Shown here: in pieces, positions 49,444 through 58,419 of the stretch
How positions within the stretch are numbered: position 1 is the first letter of the stretch
Layout: each line of letters starts with the position of its first letter
Assembly: GCF_051014445.1 (NCBI RefSeq)
Contig: NC_135137.1
Span: forward strand, 32,489,501-32,553,500
Origin: Colletes latitarsis
Lineage: Eukaryota > Arthropoda > Insecta > Hymenoptera > Colletidae
Length of the DNA stretch: 64,000 bases
Direction of reading: 5' to 3'
The notes under the pieces: model-generated
Database searches by the model: none
Told to the model about the DNA's origin: nothing
What the model saw: the letters and a program-made list of their open reading frames with translations, nothing else
Made by a program: the position numbers and the translations under genes

Positions 49444-49774
49444 TTACGTAATAGCTCTTGAAAATTTTTCGCGGCCAGAATTTTTCGCCAAAAATTACGC
49501 ATTATTACGTAACATTACGTAACATTACGTAATAGCTCTTGAAAATTTTTCGGCGGCCAGAATTTTTCGGCAAAAATTACGTAATATTACGTAACATTAT
49601 GTAATATTACATAATATTACGTAATAGCTCTTCAAAATTTTTCCGGCCAGAATTTTTCGGCAAAAATTACGTAATATTACGTAACATTATGTAATATTAC
49701 GTAACAGCTCTTCAAAATTTCTCCGGCCGGAATTTTTCGGCAAAAATTATGTAATGTTACGTAATATTACGTAA
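49444..49774. repeat. TTACGTAA-rich core array
   Basis: Twelve exact TTACGTAA palindromes are present (49444, 49505, 49515, 49525, 49577, 49587, 49617, 49667, 49677, 49697, 49757, 49767) plus three TTATGTAA and one TTACATAA, mostly at exact 10-bp spacing. They are grouped in 80-90 bp units separated by a GGCCAGAATTTTTCGGCAAA block. TTACGTAA is the known preferred site of PAR/E4BP4-type bZIP factors (in flies, Vrille and Pdp1). Whether anything binds here is inference. Confidence 0.85.
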
Positions 49775-49874
49775 TTTGAAATCGCGGGAAATTTGAAATC
49801 TTTCCGGGGAACTTAGAAAATTTTAAAAGATTCGGAGTGTCTTATAACTAAGGGAATGATTTCGATAGGAAAAG

Positions 49875-49993
49875 AAGGGTAAAAATGATGAGAACACATA
49901 GAATTCTTTGAAATTATATCATTTATTGCCATAGATTTACATTATACAACACTTTAATACATATAAACATATTACATTATATTACATCGTGTC
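49875..49993. repeat. inner inverted repeat, right copy
   Basis: The reverse complement of 49140-49262 with only a few substitutions, placed symmetrically about the core. Confidence 0.88.
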
Positions 49994-49994
49994 A

Positions 49995-50870
49995 CAATTT
50001 GTCAGCGATGGTCAGCGATGGTCAGCGATGGTCAGCTGATGTCGGGAGATGTTGGCAGAGGTCAGCAGAGGGTGGCAGTAGCCAGTAGTAATCGTTGTAC
50101 GTTGCCAGAAATATAAACGGTGGTCAGGAGCGGTCAGCAGAGGCCAGCTTAGGCCAGGGGACGCTGGCAGAGGTTAACAGAGGGAGGCAGGAGTCGTAGT
50201 GATCGTTGTACGTTGCCAGAAATATAAGCGGTGGTCAGCAGAGGCCAGCAGTGGCAAGCAGAGATCACCAGGGGCGGATAGTAGCAAGTAGTAAGCGTTA
50301 TATGTTGTCAGAAGCATCGGAGGTGGTCAGCAGAGACGAGCAGAGGCATGCAGTGGCAAGCAGAGATCAGCAGGGGCGAACATTAGCATGTAGTAATTGT
50401 TATACGATGTCAGAAGCATCAGGGGTGGTCAGCAGTGTTCAGCAGAGGCCAGCAAAGGCATGCACAGACAAGCAGAAACCTGCAAAGGCAAGCAGAGACT
50501 TGTAGGGGCATGCAGTAGTAAGTATTAATCGTTATACATTATCAGAAATACCTGCAGTGGTCAGTAGCGTTCGGCAGAGACCAGGAAAGTTCAGCAGAGA
50601 CAAGCACACGCTGACAGAGATCAGCAAAGACTAACAGAGGTTAGCAGAAGTCAGTAGTAATCGTTATAGGTTGTCAGAAATATAAGCGTTGGTCAGCAGA
50701 GTCCAGCGGAGGCAAGCAGTAATCAGGAGCAGTCAGTAACAGTCTCTGTATGGTGTCAAAAGTTGTCGAGAGTTCTGTACTTTTGTCAGCACTGATCATC
50801 AGAGGTCATCTGAGACAATTAGAAACCAGGAGTAATTTGCAGAGTTCAGTAATGAACTCTAGGAAAGGCA
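49995..50870 (+). repeat. right minisatellite arm of the hAT-like element
   Basis: Inverted counterpart of the left arm, with GGTCAGCAGAGGCCAGCAG-type stretches and a 'taatcgtt' block near 50089, 50200, 50291, 50393, 50527 and 50649. The plus strand is open for 99 codons (50206-50505) with the same Gln-rich repeat and MSEASGVVSS motifs. This arm is longer and more diverged than the left one. Confidence 0.85.
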
Positions 50871-50872
50871 AG

Positions 50873-51028
50873 TAAAAATACCTGGGCAGTCGAGATTCCG
50901 AATCGTATGCCGTTGACGTGAGGTCGGATTTCAGTTGTTCAAGAGCGAGAAGGCAAATGTGAGCCTGCCTCTCTTAACTCCCATGAGACCTGTCCACGGT
51001 GCACTCGGCGCTTCGTCTGGCATCTCTG
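50873..51028 (+). repeat. internal second copy of the right terminus
   Basis: This piece parallels 51462-51740 and ends in the same 13-base tip TCTGGCATCTCTG, but lacks about 110 bp of the terminal repeat. It is followed by TACTCCAT, which does not match the target duplication, so it is a duplicated end and not the functional border. Confidence 0.8.
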
Positions 51029-51461
51029 TACTCCATTTTGCACATTATTCTAAAACATTTGTGGTATTCGTTTTCAATGCGATTTAAGTAAGCATGTAAT
51101 GTATAAGATTTCATTTAAGTTTTTCTTTTCTAGAGAAGATAGAGAAAAAGTTTATTTAATTTTTTTTACATAAAATTGAATTCTTCCCAAGATTTATATG
51201 AAACATTTAAAAGATCTTTTGTAAATTACGCCTATGTATCGGAACAACTATAAAACAAGAGGTATATTCATTATTATCCATGGTCTGATTATAGTCAAAG
51301 TCTAACCGAACTTTGAAATGAGAACATACAACTTAAATGTAAAGTTCCATTTAAATTCATTCAGCCATTTATACTCAAACGTATTAATAATATACATATG
51401 TACGCTAAAATTTTTTTTCATTATGGGTACTTTGCTTATGTGCGCCTATACATAGGTCGGA
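51029..51461. other. AT-rich segment between the two right termini
   Basis: About 430 bp with no match elsewhere in the window and no ORF of note. It may be host DNA caught between two ends, or element sequence lost from the left arm. Confidence 0.5.
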
Positions 51462-51740
51462 AAGTAAAAATGCCTGGGCAGTCGAGAATCTCGAGATTCC
51501 AAATCGTATACCGTTGATGTGAGGTCGGATTTCAGTTGTTAAGAGCGAGAAGGCAAATGTGAGCCTTTCTTTCTGGACTCCCACGAGGCGGTCCGAAATT
51601 ACTTCGGGCAGCTTCGGAATAATCGAGAAAGGGGGCATGTGTCAGTTTGCCTTTGTCGACTTTCCGAAACTCTACGAGCTCACGTACGCGTGATCTTGCA
51701 TGTGTGAGTAGGGCACCGGGTGCTGAATCTGGCATCTCTG

Positions 51741-51748
51741 GTGGCTAG
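51741..51748. repeat. 8-bp target-site duplication, right copy (GTGGCTAG)
   Basis: It matches the left copy exactly. Confidence 0.85.
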
Positions 51749-52127
51749 TTCCGGAGATATAAGGGTCCGGAAGCGTTTGTTTACTACGGCCTTGTCAAGG
51801 TCGTTGACCGGCACGTGACTCGTAATAACTAGGTCACTCGACTACTCGGTCGCGTGTCACGTACGAGAGAGAGAGAGAGAGAGAGGTCCGACGCGACGCG
51901 TCAGACGGAGACAGAGATAGTCGAATTTAAAAAATTACCTTTCACATAAATTGTAATATCTCCGAAACGAAAAGTCCGATCGACAAAAACCAAAAACCAT
52001 TTTAAAGGGGAAGCTTTGCCGCTGCTAACGATACCTCAATAATTAATAAAACACTAATAGTTTTGGAACTGCACGTATCTAAAATTTAACTATTTTTAAT
52101 ACGCGTTTTTAGACTGTTCCAAGACAG
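51749..52127 (-). repeat. satellite cassette, copy 2, right part, with one satellite monomer
   Basis: 51749-51900 is the reverse complement of the GC-rich tail at 21321-21450 (shared 'ccttgtcaaggtcgttgacc') with a GA dinucleotide run at 51865-51885. 51900-52127 is one inverted 212-bp monomer containing 'gacaaaaaccaaaaaccatt'. Only one monomer is present here, against seven at 19.8 kb. Confidence 0.85.
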
Positions 52128-53945
52128 TAGAAACTGAAGATTTGGAAGCTAATCAGAATTTGATACCAAATTTGGGTCATCTGACCGGTCATGGTAGGTT
52201 TAATATTAATAGCGTAATAACCAAACTTTTCATAAACATCAGTCGTTTAAAACGCTTGGATTTTTTGGAGAGAAAATTATTCTACGAATATATTAAATCA
52301 ATTTTTTCTAAGCTTACGGAATCATAAATTCATTATTCTTCAAACTGTCTACATAATCAATTTTTAAAAATTTATAGTTTGAGATAGATTATTTGCAAAT
52401 GAAAGCAACTGACGAAGATCAATGCTATTTATTTTTCGTCCCAAAGTTGGCAGTTGAGGCTTATCTAGCAGATCATACTTTAGATGGAACGATATTAACT
52501 GTTTGGACAGTCTCCAATTACTCGATAGTTTATTAGCACATAATTAGTTTGAACTGTTGAGGCGATTAATGGCGTCCTGCCTGTAGCAGGATCTACTACA
52601 GAAACTTTACTGATGAGCCTGGCTAGCAGAGCAAAATACACTGATTTACTTTTTATTTGAAAATTTCTAGCTCGTACTGTTCACTTGTGCACAAAATTAA
52701 GTGATCTGTACTTTGACACAGTCTTAATCATCGAGATAACTCGACTGTCCTTGGATTAGGAAAAGCATAATCATTAAAACAGTGGACATACTTTTTCTAT
52801 TAACAGACATAAAGGAATGCTGTTGTTAAATAGTGAAAGTACTTAGACAATTGGAGAGTGTGGAGCCCAAAATTCTTCGTAGTACTTATTTTCATAATCC
52901 CACAGAAAATGAGTCCTGTATAGACTTGTTTCATCACATTAATTAATTTATCTTCTTAACAAAAAGATCTATCATCTCTATGCATGTAGGTGGCGTACTA
53001 AAACTCTATCTTTAACAAAAACATAAAAACGAACAACATAACAAACAAATAACATAAATTGTAGACATTATTTTATCGTAACGATACGAATATTGTAATT
53101 TTTTAAAAATTTTAATTCAACTGTCAATACGACATCCATAGAAATATGTATCCAAACAATCATTTCGCAAGCCAGCAGAATTTAATATGAAATCTAGGGA
53201 ACGTAAAGAACTGCTGACAAATTTTATCCTCCCTTTGTTCCCTGGCTAACGAGTTTCACGACGTTTGACAAACCTGTGTCTGGTTTCCATTCGCAAAGTG
53301 TCACAATACACACGGCGACGATGATTTCTCAGTCGGGCCGACGAGGCTTCCAAGAGCGCGGAGACGCAAGTAACCGCGCGGCAAACAGTTTGAACAAAGC
53401 GACGCCACGGTGAAATTGTAATCCATTCTATTTGCCGTGACATTGCCTTCGAATTTATCAAAATCACGGGGGACAGTGCCGCTGAAACAGGAACGCTTCC
53501 CGACGTCCAGATCCGTGTCGGGCGGACGGTCGGTAGAGCTCGCCTAAACCGCGGAAAAAGATTCATTAATCAAGGAAACAATTACAACCTCGCGCCGTTC
53601 CCCATTGTGCGGAATTAATAATGTGCCGGGGGGGTAACGCGCTCGGGAAAAACTGGCTGTTCCGCTAGGAAACGCCCGGTTGTAGCGTCGCGAGCGCATT
53701 AACGCGGAACGCGTCGACCTGGCGCTGCATTAACATTTTTTCCGTCGGCCTCCGGAGCTCAAACGGACAATCCCCGTCTCCGGTGGCCTTAATTGCGACC
53801 AGACGAGTATCATTGACAACTGAAAAGAATGCACCTGCTGGCTACGCTCGGCTCGAATCGTTCTGGTCCCGTTACACCGAGGAAAACACGTCGATTCTAT
53901 CCGTTTGTGGAAACGTCTTACGAGAGCGTCTTAAATTCTTCGAAA
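52128..53945. other. unique sequence; GC-rich island 53200-53945; no gene recognised
   Basis: ORFs of 61-106 codons (52142-52327 plus, 53246-53566 minus, 53783-53986 plus) show no domain. The GC-rich island is free of repeats up to the start of the next array. Confidence 0.4.
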
Positions 53946-55540
53946 AATCACTGAATTTGTTCCTCAGCTTGGTAGATAGTTTCTAGTCTGTGGTATTTAT
54001 CAGTTTTTAAGAATAAGGCACATGGGGAGGGGGTGGTTTACCAATTGAAATTTTAATTTTGGTGCTAAATGGTCGAGGAAAATAGAAAATTTATAATTTC
54101 AGATTCTTCGAAGAATCACTGAATTTGTTCCTCAGTTTAGCAGACATTTTCCATTTGTCTGTGTTATTTATTGGTTTTAAAGAATCCTCAAACAAAAATC
54201 GAGATTTAAATTGAATGCTCGAAGGGACCATGGGGGTGGTATACCAATTGAAATTTTAATTTTAGTGCTAAATGGTCGAGTAAAATAGAAAACTTATAAT
54301 TTCCGATTCTTCGAAGAATCACTGAATTTGTTCCTCAGTTTGGCAGACATTTTCTAGTCTGTGGTATTTATCAATTTTTAAGAATCGTCGAAGAAAAATC
54401 GAGATTTAAATTTAATAATCTAAGGGACCATAGAGAAGGGGTAGTTTAGCAATTGAAATTTTAATTTAAGTGCTAAATATTCGAGGAAAATAGAAAATTT
54501 ATAATAGCAAATTCTTCGAAAAATCACTGAATTTGTTCCTCAGCTTGGTAGATAGTTTCTAGTCTGTGGTATTTATCAGTTTTTAAGAATAAGGCACATG
54601 GGGAGGGGGTGGTTTACCAATTGAAATTTTAATTTTGGTGCTAAATGGTCGAGGAAAATAGAAAATTTATAATTTCAGATTCTTCGAAGAATCACTGAAT
54701 TTGTTCCTCAGTTTAGCAGACATTTTCCATTTGTCTGTGTTATTTATTGGTTTTAAAGAATCCTCAAACAAAAATCGAGATTTAAATTGAATGCTCGAAG
54801 GGACCATGGGGGTGGTATACCAATTGAAATTTTAATTTTAGTGCTAAATGGTCGAGTAAAATAGAAAATTTATAATTTCCGATTCTTCGAAGAATCACTG
54901 AATTTGTTCCTCAGTTTGGCAGACATTTTCTAATCTGTGGTATTTATCAATTTTTAAGAATCTTCGAAGAAAAATCGAGATTTAAATTTAATAATCTAAG
55001 GGACCATAGAGAAGGGGTAGTTTAGCAATTGAAATTTTAATTTAAGTGCTAAATATTCGAGGAAAATAGAAAATTTATAATAGCAAATTCTTCGAAAAAT
55101 CACTGAATTTGTTCCTCAGTTTGGCAGACATTTTCCATTTGTCTGTGTTACTTATTGGTTTAAAGAATCCTCAAAGAAAAATCGAGATTGAAATTGAATG
55201 ATCAAGGGATCCATGGGGTCTTCCAATTAAAATTTTAATTCAAGTAATAAATGCTCAACCAAAACAGAAAATTAATAATTTCAAATTCTTCGAAAAATCT
55301 TGTTTAAAGAATCTTCGAAGAAAAATCGAGAGGATTTAAATTGAATGATCGAAGGGACCTATGGGGGTGGTTTACCAATTAAAATTTTAATCCAAACACT
55401 AAATGTTCGACCAAAACTGAAGATCTATAATTTCTTCGAAAAATTCTATTTAAAAAATGCTCGAAGAAAAGTCGAGATTTAAATTGAATGATCGAAGGGG
55501 CTACGGGAAGGATAGAGTGATTTACTAATTAAAATTGTAA
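53946..55540 (+). repeat. tandem array of 167-205 bp units in a 576-bp higher-order repeat
   Basis: The 'aatcactgaatttgttcctca' block starts (first 20 bases) at about 53946, 54113, 54317, 54521, 54689, 54893 and 55098. Spacings of about 168, 204 and 204 repeat, giving a trimer of about 576 bp. The first two trimers are nearly identical over their whole length. From 55130 the units become shorter and more diverged and fade out near 55540. Confidence 0.92.
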
Positions 55541-56577
55541 TTTGAAAATTTATAATTCCCCTGGAATATTCACTTTTTAACTCATGTTTACTATAACTGT
55601 TTTCTTCCATTTGGAGAGCACTATCCTGAAAGTCCTAAGCCCTTTTTTTAACGCCCTGTGTACATGTTCTGAAACTTTACTCTTCCACGAGTAGTTTGAA
55701 ATGGCTAGTCTAAAATTAAAGTGGGCGAAATTGTAACTTCTAATAGAGGATTTCTAAGGTAAAAGGTAGGGAAAGAAAATAGATGAAAAGTGAACGAAAT
55801 ACGATAGTCGTATCGCTAATAGCTTCAAATTAAAATTATACAAAACAATGCTTTATATTTATTATTTAAATCCCACGGAATTATTTCGACGCTGACATAT
55901 CTCTAGTATAAAAATGAAAACATGGCAACGGTGTTATACGTCAACAATAATCGCATGTTCTCGTGAAATAAATTCGCATATTATAAATTTAGCAGTGAGA
56001 ATATCGAGCATGGGTATAATCTAACATAAATAATGAATGAAATAGTAGTTTTCAATCTGTCAACGGATTGAGAAAGATGGCTCGCCAATAGTGTTCGACA
56101 GGCTCATGCTTGGAACCAAAGATGAATGGGAATGTAACCTACTCTAATTAAGACACGTCGAAATAATAAAAATTCTAACGTGGCAATTGAAGGTCCATGT
56201 TTTCCATGCGTTTATGGCTGTGTGGACAGAATTATTTGAATCGAGTATGCCACTCAGAGACGTTCTCCTCGTCGATGATACGTCTCTGGTCGATCGTAAG
56301 AAACAGGACAGTATAAACGCGGCAATAAAAGCTCCGGAATTTTCTTGAAAGGAGCGTCGCGACGCTGAATAACTCCGGTTATTTTATAATTTAAATATTT
56401 TGTGCCAAAAAGTGAAACGAAAGTAACCTTAGTATTATTCATCGATGAAACTCTGCCTTAAATGTTAAGTAATATATCAATATTCTTCGATTTTAATCAT
56501 TTTAAAAAATTACTCCATTTTGATTATGAATGAACTTTGCTTCTACAGTGAAAACTTTTAGAAAAATAGAAAACACG
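55541..56577. other. unique sequence, nothing recognised
   Basis: A 62-codon minus-strand ORF at 56254-56442 is unrecognised. No repeats. Confidence 0.42.
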
Positions 56578-57045
56578 TCACAGAAGTCGAAAAAGAATCG
56601 AAACAAATCCTGTCCTCGATTTTATTTTTCGTTTCTTGTTTCGGATCATTCTTAAACTTTCCCGCGCTATCGCTTGATTGATTTTCTTATCCGGTGCTTT
56701 TGCATCGAAACCAAATTCGTGTCGATATCCTATTTGGAAGAGCGTCACGTTCTTCCCTTCTTCGATAAACCACTCAACACATTTCGGTTTCTTTTCCGTT
56801 GAATAAATCATGGCTAAGTTAGTCGAGCGTTTGTCACGTTTTTTCCTCTGTGCAAATGCATACGTTACATTATTAAAGCTATTAAAATATAAAACGATCG
56901 ATACGGGTGCTTCAACAAATGACAAAAAATATAGCAATGGAGTCCCTAAGCCCAGGATTGCAAAATAAAAAATATTTAAAATCGATGGACTTTCAAACGA
57001 AACGAAAAATATTGTTATACAAATAAATACTGTATTTTGTTTCAT
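56578..57045 (-). CDS. unrecognised 155-codon ORF, possible gene or relic
   Basis: This is the longest ORF in the window and lies outside the repeats. The first 60 residues are strongly hydrophobic (MKQNTVFICITIFFVSF at the start, then two more Phe/Leu-rich stretches), which could be a signal peptide or membrane segments. The rest is polar and basic (KKRDKRS near residue 70; RNKKRKIKSR near 136-145) with a single Cys in KPKCVEWF. I do not recognise a family. A bias to Phe, Ile and Lys is also what AT-rich chance sequence gives. No splice sites or promoter were assigned. The start codon is simply the first ATG of the frame. Coding status is uncertain. Confidence 0.22.
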   Translation of the reverse strand: MKQNTVFICITIFFVSFESPSILNIFYFAILGLGTPLLYFLSFVEAPVSIVLYFNSFNNVTYAFAQRKKRDKRSTNLAMIYSTEKKPKCVEWFIEEGKNVTLFQIGYRHEFGFDAKAPDKKINQAIARESLRMIRNKKRKIKSRTGFVSILFRLL

Positions 57046-57270
57046 GCTCTTGATATACAGGATGTGTCAAAATATTACACACTTTCTTCAAGACTATTAC
57101 CAATGTTAATTGTAATTTTTTACAGTTAAAATATAAGTGTTGAATCAATTTTAAAATTCAACTTCTTGATTGTAGCAAGCATATGAATATTTTATGTAAA
57201 TAATATATAGGACGAATTGAAAGCCTCACGATCGAAATATAATAGCAGAATTAATTCTATAAGTACTAGA
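57046..57270. other. AT-rich unique sequence, nothing recognised
   Basis: A TACAGGATGTGTC motif at 57056 looks like the tip of an inverted-repeat element, but no matching second end was found. Confidence 0.4.
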
Positions 57271-57667
57271 GAATTCTAAAACAGTATTTTCCCACTCGTG
57301 AGACGAAGAAATTTGTGTTGAACTCTCTCAATATTGTCGATATGTGTTTTCTAATAAGGAGACCAAATTATGCTACCTTATTCTAAAAAAGGTCAAAGCA
57401 TAATATAGAATATAGAATTATCAGTAAATTGATTTCCAATTAAAATGAGAATTCTAAAAAGCTATTTCCTCACTCGTGAGACAAAGAAATTTGTGTCGAA
57501 CTTTCTCAACATTGTCGAGATATGTTTTGTGATAAGGAGGCCAAATTATGCTGCTATATTCTAGAATAGGTTTTGTCAAAGCACAATGTAGAATATAGAA
57601 TTGTCAATAAATTGATTTCCAATTAAAATGAAAATTCTAAAAAGCTGTTTTGCCCCTCTCGTGAGGT
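57271..57667 (+). repeat. tandem repeat, 2.2 units of about 178-184 bp
   Basis: Units start at 57271 ('gaattctaaaa'), 57449 and about 57631. Shared blocks are 'ctcgtgaga', 'aagaaatttgtgt', 'ccaaattatgct' and 'attgatttccaattaaaatg'. Confidence 0.9.
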
Positions 57668-58335
57668 CTTGTTGGATCCAGATAAGAAGGAAGTCGATTG
57701 CAGGAACAAATTCGCCAGGGTCCCTCGTTAAAACGTTTCGAGCGTGCCCTGAGTTCGAGCGTTTAAACGAGGGACTACTGTGGCGCGGGACATCGCGAGC
57801 GAAGACGGGGCTTCCCTCCGCCTCGAAACTCGTGCCTTTACGACACTCCCAGCTTCTTCTTGTCCGTTACTCCGGCATCTACGACTTCCCAGATGCGCCG
57901 GATAATCGCGTTAACAATTACGTGCCGGTTCTACTGCGAGTTATCTAAATTGATTGCAAGCGTAATTGCATTCGCCCCGGAGGTACCGCCGGGCGAAATT
58001 AAAGCACAGGTTTATCGCACGCGTTCGCCCGCTCTGATATTTATACCACTGCGTTTCGGGATTTCGCGAGATTTGCTTCTTCCACCGATGCTTCTTGAAC
58101 GTTCCGGAAGCATCGTTTAACACGTTGGCTTCGCTGCCAGCAGCTTGCACCTTTTCGCTTCCCTGGTGCTGGTAGTAAAAGAAACTTCGAAAATGGTGTT
58201 TTGGGATCTTCGACATTCACCGACTGTTAGGAAAGAAATAGTTTTTCTCTTTTTTAAATTTTTTAATAAGAATTCACGAAGACATATTAAGTCTTCTCAA
58301 ATTGCAAATTGTTGGTGATCTCAAAGCAAACGTTT
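57668..58335. other. GC-rich island, no gene recognised
   Basis: The ORFs at 57628-57948 (plus, 106 codons), 57860-58120 (plus) and 57941-58216 (minus) overlap and have no domain. Confidence 0.38.
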
Positions 58336-58419
58336 CATATTTTTATTGATAGAATTAATGAAATGGGAGCCTCGTAGGGGGTTGTCTCAACCCCTAAATA
58401 CAATAATTCATGTCTTACT
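58336..58419 (+). repeat. dispersed 85-bp repeat, copy B
   Basis: The counterpart of 60-144, same orientation, about 85-90% identical by eye, with a 7-bp hairpin GGGGTTG-TCT-CAACCCC. Confidence 0.65.

Larger units (their letters stand above)
48237..51740. mobile_element. 3.5-kb palindromic non-autonomous hAT-like element
   Basis: The first 13 bases, CAGAGATGCCAGA, are repeated exactly in reverse complement at 51728-51740, and perfect GTGGCTAG copies sit outside both ends. Terminal repeats extend about 225 bp (48237-48460 against about 51520-51740). Inside them come inverted minisatellite arms (48468-49135 and 49995-50870), a second inner inverted repeat (49140-49262 against 49875-49993), and a 610-bp core. 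An 8-bp duplication with CAG-starting ends is the signature of the hAT superfamily. No transposase ORF is present, so it would need an enzyme supplied elsewhere. It inserted into satellite cassette copy 2. Confidence 0.85.

Noticed and set aside
48237..51028. Element ending at the inner right tip
   Set aside because: The sequence after 51028 (TACTCCAT) does not match GTGGCTAG at the left border, while the outer tip has a perfect duplication.
57056..57072. TACAGGATGTGTC as the left end of a modular TIR element
   Set aside because: Sequence after the first bases does not follow the family terminal repeat, and no right end is present.
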